This document shows positions 17,321-26,039 of a stretch of 64,000 bases of DNA, one piece after another (position 1 is the first letter of the stretch; every line of letters starts with the position of its first letter). Both the position numbers and the translations under genes were made by a program. This stretch comes from CAVRXT01 sp963725655 (GTDB taxonomy: Bacteria; Acidobacteriota; Terriglobia; Acidiferrales; UBA7541). Location: contig CAVRYY010000003.1 in the NCBI GenBank assembly GCA_963725655.1, positions 310,001-374,000 of the forward strand, in the 5' to 3' direction. Under the pieces are notes generated by a model. The model worked only from the letters and a program-made list of their open reading frames with translations, ran no database searches and was not told the origin of the DNA.

Positions 17321-18532
17321 CTAACTCTTTCGCCGGTCCGGGCTCGACTCCACCATCCCGCAAGCCGCCAGAAAAACCACAATCGCCCCGCCGGACGCGA
17401 TCCACAAAGGCGCCGCCAGCCCATACCGATCCGCCACCGACCCAGCTACCGCCGGACTAAGCGCCCCGCCAAATATCTCCCCAAATAAAGTAGCCAACCC
17501 AATCGCCGTAGCCGCAAAACCCACCGGCGCAGTCTCCGCCGGAATCAGCACAATCGCCAACGCCGCGATCCCCTGGCCTCCATTGGCAATGAACCCGGTA
17601 GCCGCCATCAGCCACGGATGCGCGATCAGAAATTCGCTGCGATACGTCAGCGGCACGATCGCCGAAAGCAGCCCCAGGAAAATCAAGACCGGTTTTCTCC
17701 CCACGCGATCCGAAAGCGCGGGGAAAATAAATCCCCACAGAAATCCCCCCAGTCCGCTCGCTCCGATCACCAGGCCCGCGAACGCCGCCGAATTTCCGGA
17801 TACCTCGGTGATATACAGCGGTGCAAACGCGTTCATTACAAAAAGCCAGGTCATAAATCCCGCGGCGGCGATGCAGCACAACCAGATATTCCGATAGCGC
17901 AGGACCAGCAGGTAGTCTTTCCAGGAGGGCGCCCGGTGATGCGCCGCCACGTCAGCCTCCAGTCGCGGCTCGCGCAGAAATTTCCAAATCAAGATTCCCA
18001 GGATCAATCCGGGTATGCCGGTAATAAAAAACGCGCCTCTCCATCCAATGCGTGTGGCCACCTGGGTGGTAAGCACCGGCGCCACCGCCAGTCCGACCAG
18101 CGCCGCCGCGCTCACTACGATTCCCACGTTCCGCCCGCGGCGCTCGGGACTAGAAGAGGCTTCAATCGTCGCCGTGATCGTGGACCACGTTGGCCCTTCC
18201 GCCAGCCCCATCAGTGACCGCACCGTAAAGAACTGCGCGAACGTCTTTGCGATTCCAGAAACCCACGACAGCGCGGAGAAAACAAAAACCGAAGGAATCA
18301 GCACCGGCCGCCGGCCCACGCGGTCTGAGACGATCCCAAAGACCAAGCCGGAAACCGCCCAAGCCAGCGCCAACGCAGACACCAGCAGCCCCACTTGCGC
18401 ATGGGTCAGGTGCAATTCAGGCACGATGAACGGCGCCAGGTACACCAGGCTCATGCGGTCCAGAAACACCGTCCCCCAAGTGAGGAAGAGCAGCGCCACC
18501 AGCCCGGTTTCGTAATTGAGGAATCGTTTCAA
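17321..18532 (-). CDS. MFS transporter
   Basis: The product has 403 residues and 12 predicted helices. The first MFS signature loop is GIVSDRVGRRPVL between helices 2 and 3, and it is repeated in the second half as PALSDRVGRKPVL, as expected from the internal duplication. FLDRMSLVYLAPF in helix 1 resembles the anion-symporter and sugar-acid branch. The only upstream start that keeps helix 1 whole is TTG 18532, which has no evident ribosome site, so the start is tentative. It is divergent from the ferritin-like gene. The substrate is unknown; organic acids, hexuronates and aromatic acids are all possible. Confidence 0.86.
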   Translation of the reverse strand: MKRFLNYETGLVALLFLTWGTVFLDRMSLVYLAPFIVPELHLTHAQVGLLVSALALAWAVSGLVFGIVSDRVGRRPVLIPSVFVFSALSWVSGIAKTFAQFFTVRSLMGLAEGPTWSTITATIEASSSPERRGRNVGIVVSAAALVGLAVAPVLTTQVATRIGWRGAFFITGIPGLILGILIWKFLREPRLEADVAAHHRAPSWKDYLLVLRYRNIWLCCIAAAGFMTWLFVMNAFAPLYITEVSGNSAAFAGLVIGASGLGGFLWGFIFPALSDRVGRKPVLIFLGLLSAIVPLTYRSEFLIAHPWLMAATGFIANGGQGIAALAIVLIPAETAPVGFAATAIGLATLFGEIFGGALSPAVAGSVADRYGLAAPLWIASGGAIVVFLAACGMVESSPDRRKS

Positions 18533-18736
18533 AGGAGCCGCACAGCGAGGTATTCGTTAATCGCACTCCCGCGCGACAACGACGCGAGGAACATACACAC
18601 CCGAACTTTCGGCGTCAATCCCGATCTCCGCGGAATCGCCTGCAGCCACCCCGCCAATTGGGGTATAGTTTTGTTGGTCTAATTGACTGTTGAATCTACC
18701 AGTGGCTGCGAAATTTCGGCCCAAAAGGACTCCACG

Positions 18737-19198
18737 ATGAAAAAGGAAACTACTTCAGATTCCAAGATTTCCCGCGAAAAATTGATCGAACTATTGAACG
18801 AGGATTTGGCGCGTGAATATCAGGCCATCATCTCTTACGTGATCTATTCCCAGGTTTTGAAGGGCGCCGAATACATGAACATCGCCGGCGAACTGGAAGT
18901 GCATGCCACCGAAGAGCTGAAGCACGCCCTGATTATTTCCAACCAGATCGATTACCTGGGAGGCATGCCGATCAACGTACCCAAGCCGGTGCGCACCTCC
19001 GAAAAGGCCAAGGACATGCTCCAGTTCGACCTGGAAAACGAGACGGAAACAATTCGCCAATACCGCGACCGCGTAAAGCAGACCGATGACATGGGCGAAT
19101 ATGCCATATCCGAGCACATCCGCGAAATCCTGATGGACGAACAGGACCACTTGATCGCGCTGGCGACTGCCTTGGGCAAAGACGTTCCAAAGATCTAG
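18737..19198 (+). CDS. ferritin-like di-iron protein (bacterioferritin/ferritin family)
   Basis: The product has 153 residues from ATG 18737, with AAAGGA upstream. The four-helix ferritin pattern is clear. The first metal ligand helix is LNEDLAREYQAIISYVIYSQ, the second is ELEVHATEELKHALIISNQI, and a C-terminal helix carries EHIREILMDEQDHL. The Glu/His spacing fits a ferroxidase centre. A haem-binding Met of classical Bfr is not obvious. The protein likely oxidises and stores iron in the cytoplasm. A second iron/DNA-protection gene (dps) lies 7 kb downstream. A TATAGT at 18664 could be its -10 box, though weakly supported. Confidence 0.85.
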   Translation: MKKETTSDSKISREKLIELLNEDLAREYQAIISYVIYSQVLKGAEYMNIAGELEVHATEELKHALIISNQIDYLGGMPINVPKPVRTSEKAKDMLQFDLENETETIRQYRDRVKQTDDMGEYAISEHIREILMDEQDHLIALATALGKDVPKI

Positions 19199-19227
19199 CA
19201 GTTCGTCGTACGGTTCTACGCTCTTGT

Positions 19228-19281
19228 CCTTTCCGGGTGCCCCACTCTTCCCCGCGGTTTGGGGAAGGGTGGGCGTCCAGA
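19228..19281. repeat. family A-related palindromic repeat
   Basis: CTTTCCGGGTGCCCCACTC and AGGGTGGGCGTCCAGAC flank a stem made of CTTCCCC and GGGGAAG around CGCGGTTT. The borders are the same as at 17150-17232. It lies between the ferritin gene and the CPXCG mini-gene. Confidence 0.55.
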
Positions 19282-19362
19282 CGCAGCCGTAGAAATTTCG
19301 TGCCCACAAACCCAGTTCGCGCTTTGCGAATTTTGTCCTAAGGTCTTAGCCCGCCAATCGAA

Positions 19363-19539
19363 ATGGAACACTCCTTCACCTGCCCGCATTGTGGCGAAGA
19401 AATTTCGATGGTCCTGGACCTCTCGGTTCGCCGCCAGAGCTACGTGGAAGACTGCGAAGTCTGCTGCCGACCCATCGAGATTACCTACTCCGTGCAAGAC
19501 GACGAGCTAGCCAGCTTCAACGCAAAAACCCTCGAGTAA
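19363..19539 (+). CDS. CPXCG motif-containing cysteine-rich small protein
   Basis: This small gene encodes 58 residues, starting MEHSFTCPHCGEEISMVLDL and ending ASFNAKTLE. It has the CPxCG knuckle at residues 7-11 and a second CEVCCRP cluster at 31-37, a likely zinc site. It matches the Cys_rich_CPXG family in both length and spacing, including the D..VRRQ.YVEDCEVCCRPI core. These proteins are uncharacterised, widespread, probably cytosolic zinc proteins. No clear ribosome site is seen. The gene sits between the ferritin-like and flavoprotein genes, all on the plus strand. Confidence 0.88.
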   Translation: MEHSFTCPHCGEEISMVLDLSVRRQSYVEDCEVCCRPIEITYSVQDDELASFNAKTLE

Positions 19540-19747
19540 TGCCCCCCGCCGCGATGCGCGGCTCCGTTGTCGGAGGCCCGACACACCCGTGTCACTCGAA
19601 TCGAACAGCCGCCCGGCGTCATCATAAATAAAGTTGCCATCTACCGCCGAACTGGCGCGGCTGGTGTACTGTAGATGCTGTTCCGTGGCTGCAATTACGT
19701 GCGCACAGCAAGGCGCCTTTGCGGTCCGATCATCGGTGGGGGAAACA

Positions 19748-21016
19748 ATGCCGGAAGTATCGAAAGACAATATAGCCAAGATGAAAGTCTTTGGAACGTC
19801 AGGCTCGGCGGAAGCCTACGCGATCCGCGATTTCTTTCATCGCAGCAGTGTGCCGCTGGATTGGTTTGGACTTTCCACCGATGCCGAAGCGGTATCCCTT
19901 GCGGGTGTCGCCAACCTCAGAGATCCCCGGCTGCCAGTTTGCATCTTCCCGGACGGCACTCGCCTCGAGCACCCCACGCTTCGCCAGATCACTGAGAAGA
20001 CCGGTTGCTTCAAAACTCCTACCCAGGCGGAGTACGATCTGATCATCGTCGGCGCCGGTCCCGCCGGCCTGAGCGCCGCCGTCTCCGCGGCGTCCGAAGG
20101 CCTCAAAACCGCGGTGATTGAACGCTACGCGGTGGGCGGACAAGCGGGCAGCACCTCCAGGATCGAAAACTATCTCGGCTTTCCGGATGGCATTAGCGGC
20201 GCGGATTTGGCCCTGCGCGCACGCGAGCAGGCCAAAAAATTCGGAGCGGAGATACTGATCCTGCGCGAAGGCGTCGACGGCGATTTCACTCCCGGCAGAG
20301 GCATCGCCTACATGGCCGACGGCACAAAACTGATAATGCACGCAACCATCAGCGCCACCGGAGTCAGTTACCGCAAGCTGGGTCTTCCTAATGAAGACCG
20401 CTTCAGCGGCGCGGGACTCTATTACGGCGCAGGCGCGAGCGAAGCCCAATTTTGCAAGAACCAGCAGGTCTTCGTCGTCGGCGGTGGAAATTCCGCGGGC
20501 CAGGCCGCCATGTATTTTTCGCAAACCGCGAGCAAGGTGACCGTGGTAATTCGCGGAGAAGGCCTGAAGGAGACCCTTTCCCAATATCTCGTCGATCGAA
20601 TTGAGGCGTCTCCGAAAATCGAGGTGCTCACCCAAACCGAAGTCACTGCTCTTCACGGCGACGACGTACTGCGCGGCGCCACACTCACCTACAAGCCCAC
20701 CGGGAAGCAGCAGGATTACGACACGTCGTATCTTTTTCTATGTCTTGGCGGCGCGCCGCACACCGAGTGGGCCGCCGAACACGGCATTGCCCGCGACGAG
20801 CAAGGCTATCTGATCACTGGACCCGATTTGGAGCGATACCCCAACCACAAAACAAACTGGCCGCTCGACCGCGAGCCGTATTATCTGGAAACCAATATGC
20901 CCGGATTGTTCGCTGCCGGCGACGTGCGCCACGGCTCGGTGAAGCGCTGCGCGTCCGCGGTAGGCGAAGGCGCCATGGCCGTTACATTCGTGAACCGCTA
21001 TCTGGCGCATCTCTAA
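19748..21016 (+). CDS. thioredoxin-reductase-like FAD/NAD(P)H oxidoreductase lacking the redox CxxC, with inactive glutaredoxin-like N-terminus
   Basis: ATG 19748 follows GGGGGAAAC and gives 422 residues. Residues 12-90 look like a glutaredoxin fold (KMKVFGTSGSAEAYAIRDFF, then VCIFPDGT), but where Grx has CPYC this has GTSGSAEAY. From residue 97 the protein is a TrxB-type flavoprotein: FAD GxGxxG in DLIIVGAGPAGLSAA, SRIENYLGFP, NADPH site VFVVGGGNSAGQAA, and the C-terminal GLFAAGDVR. At the site of the classical CATC the sequence reads AGASEAQFC, so the redox cysteines are gone and ordinary thioredoxin reduction is not expected. It is 53 bp upstream of the UBP zinc-finger gene, a pairing that I recall from other bacteria. 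The physiological partner is unknown. Confidence 0.87.
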   Translation: MPEVSKDNIAKMKVFGTSGSAEAYAIRDFFHRSSVPLDWFGLSTDAEAVSLAGVANLRDPRLPVCIFPDGTRLEHPTLRQITEKTGCFKTPTQAEYDLIIVGAGPAGLSAAVSAASEGLKTAVIERYAVGGQAGSTSRIENYLGFPDGISGADLALRAREQAKKFGAEILILREGVDGDFTPGRGIAYMADGTKLIMHATISATGVSYRKLGLPNEDRFSGAGLYYGAGASEAQFCKNQQVFVVGGGNSAGQAAMYFSQTASKVTVVIRGEGLKETLSQYLVDRIEASPKIEVLTQTEVTALHGDDVLRGATLTYKPTGKQQDYDTSYLFLCLGGAPHTEWAAEHGIARDEQGYLITGPDLERYPNHKTNWPLDREPYYLETNMPGLFAAGDVRHGSVKRCASAVGEGAMAVTFVNRYLAHL

Positions 21017-21069
21017 TAGCAGCTTCAGCGCCGATTTCAGTTAAGGATCTAAGATAGGGAGGGAAGCAC

Positions 21070-21327
21070 ATGAACTGCGCGCACATGAATCAGATTCGCA
21101 AAGTCACACCGCACACTCACGGCTGCGAGGAATGCCTGAAAGTGGGCGACACCTGGGTCCACCTGCGCCTATGCCTGGAATGCGGCCACGTCGGCTGTTG
21201 CGATTCGTCGAAGAACACCCACGCCACCAAGCATTTTCACCTCACCAAGCACCCCATCATGAAATCGTTCGAGCCCGGCGAAAATTGGGGCTGGTGCTAC
21301 ATCGATGAGATGGAAGTCGACGTCTAG
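21070..21327 (+). CDS. UBP-type zinc finger protein
   Basis: The product has 85 residues, with a strong GGGAGGGA ribosome site. It covers a complete zf-UBP domain: CAHMNQIRKV, CEECLKVGDTWVHLRLCLEC, GHVGCCDSSKNTHATKHFHL and HPIMKSFEPGENWGWCYIDE. The Cys and His ligands for three zinc ions are in order. In eukaryotes this fold binds the free C-terminus of ubiquitin. In bacteria without ubiquitin its ligand is unknown. It likely forms one transcript with the flavoprotein 53 bp upstream. Confidence 0.93.
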   Translation: MNCAHMNQIRKVTPHTHGCEECLKVGDTWVHLRLCLECGHVGCCDSSKNTHATKHFHLTKHPIMKSFEPGENWGWCYIDEMEVDV

Positions 21328-21417
21328 TCCGCCGCCGAGTGGTTGCGGCCGTCGCCGTTCCGCGGGGCACAAAAAATTCCGGTCCCATAGAACGCCAATC
21401 CGTGCCATATTGCGGGC

Positions 21418-22332
21418 ATGAGCGATCCACAAATTTGGCCGGAATTGCCGTTGAACGAATGGCTGGCGACTTACCAGACCCTCCAGCTATGGACCCAGAT
21501 CGTCGGCAAGATTCGCCTGACGCTCAGCCCGAAAGTGAACCACTGGTGGAGCGCGTCTCTCTACGTCAGTCCCCGCGGCCTCACCACCTCCACCGTCCCG
21601 TACGGCTCGGAAGCCTTCGAAATCGAATTCGATTTCATCGAACATCAACTCGAAATTCGCAGCAGCACCGGCCAGCGCAAATCCATCGAACTCAAGCCCG
21701 AAACCGTAGCCACTTTCTACGACCAGGTGCTCTCCGCGCTGCGCGGGATGGGCTTCGACGTAGCTATCAACACCAAGCCGCAGGAGCTTCCCAATCCCAT
21801 CCTTTTCGACCGCGACGTTCAGCACGCTTCGTACGATCGCGAGTACGCTCACCGCTTCTGGCGCATCCTGCTCGAAGCCGACATGGTGATGAACGAATTC
21901 CGCTCCCGCTTCATCGGCAAATGCAGCCCGGTTCAATTTTTCTGGGGCAGCTTTGACCTGGCCTGCAGCCGCTTCTCCGGCCGTCCCGCTCCTCCGCGCA
22001 AAGGCATCATCACCAGCGAAGCGTATTCGCACGAAGTAATCAGCGCCGGCTTCTGGCCAGGAGGCGCCGCGATGGGGCCAGCCTTTTATTCCTATACCGC
22101 GCCGGCGCCGGCAGGGTTAGGCGATGAAAAGGTAAAGCCCGCCGCAGCTTTCTGGAGCAAGGAAATGTCGGAGTTCTTCTTGATGTACGACGATGTGCGC
22201 CGCGCAGAATCCCCGCGCGCCATGCTCCTGGATTTTATGGAGAGCACCTACGCCGCCGGCGCAAAACTAGCCAACTGGGATCGCGCCGCACTGGAGCGAC
22301 CGCCCGCAGCAAAATCCAGCGACCATCCCTAG
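21418..22332 (+). CDS. DUF5996 family protein
   Basis: The product has 304 residues and matches DUF5996: start WPELPLNEWLATYQTLQLW, KIRLTLSPKVNHWWSASLYV, FDFIEHQLEIRSSTGQ, FWRILLEADMVMNEFRSRF, KCSPVQFFWGSFDLACSRFS and EAYSHEVISAGFWPGG. The family is widespread, cytosolic and without known chemistry. Conserved Trp, His and Glu residues hint at a binding pocket. The Shine-Dalgarno is weak. It follows the UBP gene by 90 bp on the same strand and ends a plus-strand run beginning with the ferritin. Confidence 0.88.
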   Translation: MSDPQIWPELPLNEWLATYQTLQLWTQIVGKIRLTLSPKVNHWWSASLYVSPRGLTTSTVPYGSEAFEIEFDFIEHQLEIRSSTGQRKSIELKPETVATFYDQVLSALRGMGFDVAINTKPQELPNPILFDRDVQHASYDREYAHRFWRILLEADMVMNEFRSRFIGKCSPVQFFWGSFDLACSRFSGRPAPPRKGIITSEAYSHEVISAGFWPGGAAMGPAFYSYTAPAPAGLGDEKVKPAAAFWSKEMSEFFLMYDDVRRAESPRAMLLDFMESTYAAGAKLANWDRAALERPPAAKSSDHP

Positions 22333-22412
22333 GCCCCTGGCCGCGATAGCGCGCCCGGGAATTTCTTCGCCAGTTGTGGCCGTCACCATCGGCGATTAGC
22401 GCGCGGCGCACT

Positions 22413-23267
22413 TCAGATCTGTGCGCTCATAAAATGCCCCAGCCCTCCGCCCACGCGCAGTCCATCCGCGCGATCCCTAAAGTACCGCGCGTTAATTTCG
22501 TCGGTCCCCAAATCCTCCGTCCGCGAAAACCCAATCCGCCGCAGTTCAGCCGCCAGCGCCGCCGGCTCAAAGAAAGTCCGAAACGGTTCCCCGGCCGCCG
22601 CCACTCGCTTCGACAAGTAATCGAACGCCAGCTTCTGTTTCCAATTCAAGCATTCCCGCGGTATCCCGTAATCGAAGACCACTCCGCCGCCCGCTGGCGT
22701 AGCGGCGATGAAACGAAATGTCGACGTCACCGCATCCGCCGTTAGATACGGCGTCACGCCCAGCCAGGAAAAGAAAGTGGTCACCCGCGCGTCGAACCCC
22801 GCCTGTTGCAAACCGTCCGCAAGCGACTGCCGTTCGAAATCCACCGGCGCGTACCGCAGCGATGCGGGAATGGGAATGTTCGCCGCGGCCAACCGCTCCT
22901 GTTTCCAAACCTGCGTAGCCGGATAATCCACCTCGAAAACGCGCAGCGCAGCTTCCCCATAAGGATTCCGGTAAGCAAACGTATCGAGGCCCGCCCCCAG
23001 AATCACGAACTGCCGCGCCCCGCGCGTCATCGCGCCAGCCAACTCGTCTTCCGCAAACCGGCTGCGCCCCACCATAAACGCGCGCATGTATCGCGAAGCT
23101 CGCGCCGCCAATCGGGAAGTGGACGCGCGCAGCTCCGCCTCCGCCGCGGCGCCAATGATCGCAAGCGCAATGGGATCGTCGAGTACTTTAGGGTGATCGA
23201 GGATTTGGTGCGCGGCGCGCCGCATAGCTACGCGCTGCGCCGTAGCGCTGGGCCGGGACTCTCTCAT
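22413..23267 (-). CDS. class I SAM-dependent methyltransferase, leucine carboxyl methyltransferase-like family
   Basis: The product has 284 residues from ATG 23267. SAM-binding motif I is QFVILGAGLDTFAYR, followed by VFEVDYPATQVWKQERL, which is diagnostic for the PPM1/LCMT-like bacterial family (TIGR00027-type). FFSWLGVTPYLT forms the catalytic core. Bacterial members methylate unknown, often secondary-metabolite, substrates. It starts seven bases after the Ogt stop, so the two are likely co-transcribed. The substrate cannot be read from sequence. Confidence 0.88.
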   Translation of the reverse strand: MRESRPSATAQRVAMRRAAHQILDHPKVLDDPIALAIIGAAAEAELRASTSRLAARASRYMRAFMVGRSRFAEDELAGAMTRGARQFVILGAGLDTFAYRNPYGEAALRVFEVDYPATQVWKQERLAAANIPIPASLRYAPVDFERQSLADGLQQAGFDARVTTFFSWLGVTPYLTADAVTSTFRFIAATPAGGGVVFDYGIPRECLNWKQKLAFDYLSKRVAAAGEPFRTFFEPAALAAELRRIGFSRTEDLGTDEINARYFRDRADGLRVGGGLGHFMSAQI

Positions 23268-23274
23268 CCGCGCT

Positions 23275-23892
23275 TCAGAAAAGCATCCGCTCCGCCGGCA
23301 GCACCGCCAGCGGCAAGCCCTCAATTTCCAGCATGCGCGCCTTGGTGTCGCGTCCACCATGCGCAGAAAATCCGCCAGACTTCCCGCCCGCCGCCAGCAC
23401 GCGATGGCACGGCACAATCAGCGGAATCGGATTTGCCCCCAGCGCCCGCCCAACCGCCCGCGCCGCACCAGGCTCTCCCACGATCTTGGCGATCGCGCCG
23501 TAAGTGCTGGTCTGCCCCGCGGGAATTTTCCGCGCCGCATCGTAGACCAATCGCGCAAACGCGCCGGCCGCCTGTAAATCCAGCGTCACGTCCCGAAAAT
23601 CCTGCGGCTCACCCAATAAATGTTTTCGCACTCGCTCGATGATCCGCAAAACATCGGCCGGCGGCGAATCGGCCCTTAGCGCTCCGGATTTTCGCGCGAT
23701 TCGCGACTCCGCAATCTGCGCCGAAGCTTCCGGAAGCTGAAAGAACGTAACCGCATGCGCCGCGTCCACCGAATTCCCAGTTTCGCGCCAGGCAATCCCG
23801 CACACGCCCAGCGCGGTTTCAAACAAGCAGTACCCGGCGCGCTGTTCCACCGCTGCTCCGGTTTCGCTCGCCAGTTGTGTGGCAGCTTTCAT
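23275..23892 (-). CDS. ogt: methylated-DNA--protein-cysteine methyltransferase
   Basis: The product has 205 residues from ATG 23892, which has AAGGA eight bases upstream. An in-frame ATG at 23925 lacks one. The active site PCHRVLAAGG is intact, with the arginine finger helix AARAVGRALGANP and the entry motif KIPAGQTSTYGAIA. The enzyme removes O6-alkyl groups from guanine by suicidal transfer to the Cys of PCHR. The N-terminal domain is the short, poorly conserved Ogt type, without the Ada zinc cluster. It sits between the NAD-binding protein (25 bp upstream) and the methyltransferase (7 bp downstream), forming a three-gene unit. Confidence 0.95.
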   Translation of the reverse strand: MKAATQLASETGAAVEQRAGYCLFETALGVCGIAWRETGNSVDAAHAVTFFQLPEASAQIAESRIARKSGALRADSPPADVLRIIERVRKHLLGEPQDFRDVTLDLQAAGAFARLVYDAARKIPAGQTSTYGAIAKIVGEPGAARAVGRALGANPIPLIVPCHRVLAAGGKSGGFSAHGGRDTKARMLEIEGLPLAVLPAERMLF

Positions 23893-23917
23893 TTGCAATT
23901 CCTTTTCGCGAGCGCCG

Positions 23918-24586
23918 CTAATCAACCATGGCGGTGGAAATGTCGATCGTCTCTAGAATCCGCTTCGGCGCGCCCCGCTTGGCGACCGCGACCATCGCGC
24001 GCCCCAGCTGCTCCGTAGTGGTCACCTGCGCCGGAAACAGCCGCTGCAATAAAGGATACAGCGGAGTCACCACCGCGTACATCGCGCGATACCACCCCGT
24101 CTTCGACCGAATCCCGTGCATCGGCTGAATGTATCCGGGCCGAAACATGTACGCCGCCTTGAACGGCATCCGCAGCAGCTCATTCTCGGTCTGCCCCTTC
24201 ACCCGCGCCCACATACTCCGCCCGCGCTCGGTGCTATCCGTCCCGGCGCCCGACACATAAATAAACGTCATCCCCGGATTCCGCTCCACCACCGCCCGCG
24301 CCGCGGCGATCGTCATGTCGTACGTCAGTCGCCGGTATTCCGCCTCCTTCATCCCCGCGGACGAAACGCCCAGACAAAAGAGGCAAGCGTCGTACCCCGC
24401 CAACTGCTCCGCGATCGGCGAGAAATCAAAGAAGTCGCGATGCACGATCTCGCGCACCTTCGCATCGCGCACCCCAGTCGCGCTGCGCGTAATCACCAGC
24501 ACGCCGGCAACCTCAGGATCGAGCAGGCATTCCCGCAACACGCCCTGCCCCACCATCCCGGTCGCCCCAAAAAGAATAATGTTCAT
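23918..24586 (-). CDS. NAD(P)-binding atypical SDR / epimerase-like protein
   Basis: The product has 222 residues from ATG 24586, with AAGGG five bases upstream. The Rossmann start NIILFGATGMVGQGVLREC carries GxxGxxG. DACLFCLGVSSAGMKEAEYR and MTFIYVSGAGTDSTERGRSM are typical of the atypical SDR group (HTATIP2/YwnB-like). The classical YxxxK is not evident; an RVKGQTENELL segment takes its place. It is probably a cytosolic oxidoreductase or a nucleotide-sensing protein. It is the first gene of the unit with ogt and the methyltransferase. The substrate is unknown. Confidence 0.85.
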   Translation of the reverse strand: MNIILFGATGMVGQGVLRECLLDPEVAGVLVITRSATGVRDAKVREIVHRDFFDFSPIAEQLAGYDACLFCLGVSSAGMKEAEYRRLTYDMTIAAARAVVERNPGMTFIYVSGAGTDSTERGRSMWARVKGQTENELLRMPFKAAYMFRPGYIQPMHGIRSKTGWYRAMYAVVTPLYPLLQRLFPAQVTTTEQLGRAMVAVAKRGAPKRILETIDISTAMVD

Positions 24587-24753
24587 GTACCCTTCGCGCG
24601 GATTAGGTTTCTCGGTCGTTGGTGTTCTGCGCCGCGTGCTAACGCCGCCGGCGCTGTGGACAAATGCCGCCGCCGCTGCTATCGCAGCGCTGCCTTTGCC
24701 GTTGGTGTTCTGCGCCCCGTGCGAACGGACGCGTGCGAACGCTGGGGTGTTGC

Positions 24754-25230
24754 CTACAAATGAGAAACGATGAACAGCCCGCAGCCAATCGCCACCAAAT
24801 CTTCCACCAGCGCGATGTACAAGTCTTTTACGCCGAGCGCCTGCACGATGCTCTTCCGAATGTGGTAACCGGCAAGCGCGCCGGCCAGACAACCCACGAT
24901 CCCCAGCACGATCCCCAACCACAGCGCCTGCCCGCCGCCCACCGCCATTGCCGCCCCGCTCAACCCGCCAAACAGAATCCGCGGAGCCAGCCCGCCCGGC
25001 GCCAACCGGCTAGGCGTTTTCGGCAACTTGTCGTTCACGATTTCGCCGATCGCCGCGAGCGTAAAAATCGCCACCGCGATGATCGATCCCATGAACGAAA
25101 GCGGCGTCCCATGCAAGTTGATCCAGCTCAGGTGCGCCGCCCAAGCCACCACCGCAGGCGCGGTAATGGCCCGCAGCCCGGCGATCACCCCAATCGCAAA
25201 CGCCAGCAGCAATACATGTGACCCATTCAT
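24754..25230 (-). CDS. DUF4126 family membrane protein
   Basis: The product has 158 residues. ATG 25230 has AAGGAG nine bases upstream; longer in-frame starts would read through a palindromic repeat. It is an integral membrane protein with Gly-rich helices (LLLAFAIGVIAGLRAITAPA, then LWLGIVLGIVGCLAGALAGY). RAITAPAVVAWA and EIVNDKLPKTPSRL are conserved in DUF4126. The function is unknown. It is transcribed alone, downstream of dps. Confidence 0.85.
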   Translation of the reverse strand: MNGSHVLLLAFAIGVIAGLRAITAPAVVAWAAHLSWINLHGTPLSFMGSIIAVAIFTLAAIGEIVNDKLPKTPSRLAPGGLAPRILFGGLSGAAMAVGGGQALWLGIVLGIVGCLAGALAGYHIRKSIVQALGVKDLYIALVEDLVAIGCGLFIVSHL

Positions 25231-25256
25231 CGACGATCTCCTTGTAGCCGCGTATC

Positions 25257-25276
25257 GAATCCCGCTAGCGGGATTC
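25257..25276. repeat. perfect 20-bp palindrome (family D)
   Basis: GAATCCCGCTAGCGGGATTC is fully self-complementary. It lies just upstream of the DUF4126 start and about 150 bp beyond the dps stop. Related GGGATCCCGC palindromes occur at 25352-25388 and 26040-26065, bracketing dps. Confidence 0.7.
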
Positions 25277-25351
25277 CCGGCCCATGCGTTGAATCTGCAG
25301 TTCCACGTGGCACAGTCAATCTGGCTGTGCACAACTCCGGGAAGCTTTCCC

Positions 25352-25388
25352 CGTCCCGCAAAGCGGGATCCCGCGGTGCGGGCTCCCC
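25352..25388. repeat. palindromic repeat (family D)
   Basis: CCCGCAAAGCGGGATCCCGC is followed by GGTGCGGGCTCC. Nested CCCGC/GCGGG arms form a hairpin 40 bp beyond the dps stop. It could act as a dps terminator, but there is no T-run. Confidence 0.5.
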
Positions 25389-25427
25389 CTTGCCTCGTCC
25401 TTCCGCGCCCGGTGCAAACGGCCGGCG

Positions 25428-25961
25428 CTACGCGGAATCCCGCAGCGTCTCCGCCAGGAACCAGGTCCGCCGCTCGGTCTGATCGATCCAATTCTCGATC
25501 AGACTCGCCGTCGCCACATCCTTATGCTCCTCGCACACCTCATGCGCCGCCCGCAAATACGCCGTCAGCTGCTGGCTATCCGAACGCAGCTCCGCCAGCA
25601 TCTCCAGCGGCTCCACAAACTCCTCGCTGTTATCCTTCAGCCGCTGATATTTCGCCACCTCGCCCACCGAATGCAGGGTAGTCTCCCCGATCTTGCGCGC
25701 GCGTTCCGCGATGTCGTCGGTCATCGCAAACAACTGGTCGGCATGCTCGTCCAGCAGCAAATGGTAATCGCGAAAATGCCGCCCGCTCATGTGCCAATGA
25801 AAATTCTTAGTCTTCAGATACAGCGCGAAGACGTCCGCCAGCAGCGGACGCAGCTCCCGCCCAATTTCCGCCGTCCCCTTGTGCCCCAGGTCGCTAGGAT
25901 TATCCGCAGGCGCCTTCTTCCGCGCCTCCACCGCCGCCGTCCCTCCATTCTTCATCGCCAT
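25428..25961 (-). CDS. dps: Dps-type DNA-protecting ferritin-like protein
   Basis: The product has 177 residues from ATG 25961, preceded by GGAGGAGG. The Dps ferroxidase ligands sit between subunits: KTKNFHWHMSGRHFRDYHLL gives the two His and Asp, and LDEHADQLFAMTDDIAERARKIG gives the Glu pair. The N-terminal Lys/Arg-rich tail (KNGGTAAVEARKKAP) may bind DNA. It forms dodecamers, uses H2O2 to oxidise Fe(II) and protects DNA. The gene is monocistronic and flanked by family D palindromes. No OxyR or Fur site was recognised. Confidence 0.95.
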   Translation of the reverse strand: MAMKNGGTAAVEARKKAPADNPSDLGHKGTAEIGRELRPLLADVFALYLKTKNFHWHMSGRHFRDYHLLLDEHADQLFAMTDDIAERARKIGETTLHSVGEVAKYQRLKDNSEEFVEPLEMLAELRSDSQQLTAYLRAAHEVCEEHKDVATASLIENWIDQTERRTWFLAETLRDSA

Positions 25962-26039
25962 AAAAACCTCCTCCATCCAGCAAAAATTTATCCCAGTCCC
26001 ACGAGTCGCTGCAGTCTCCCGCGGGATGCTTTCCCCGTC

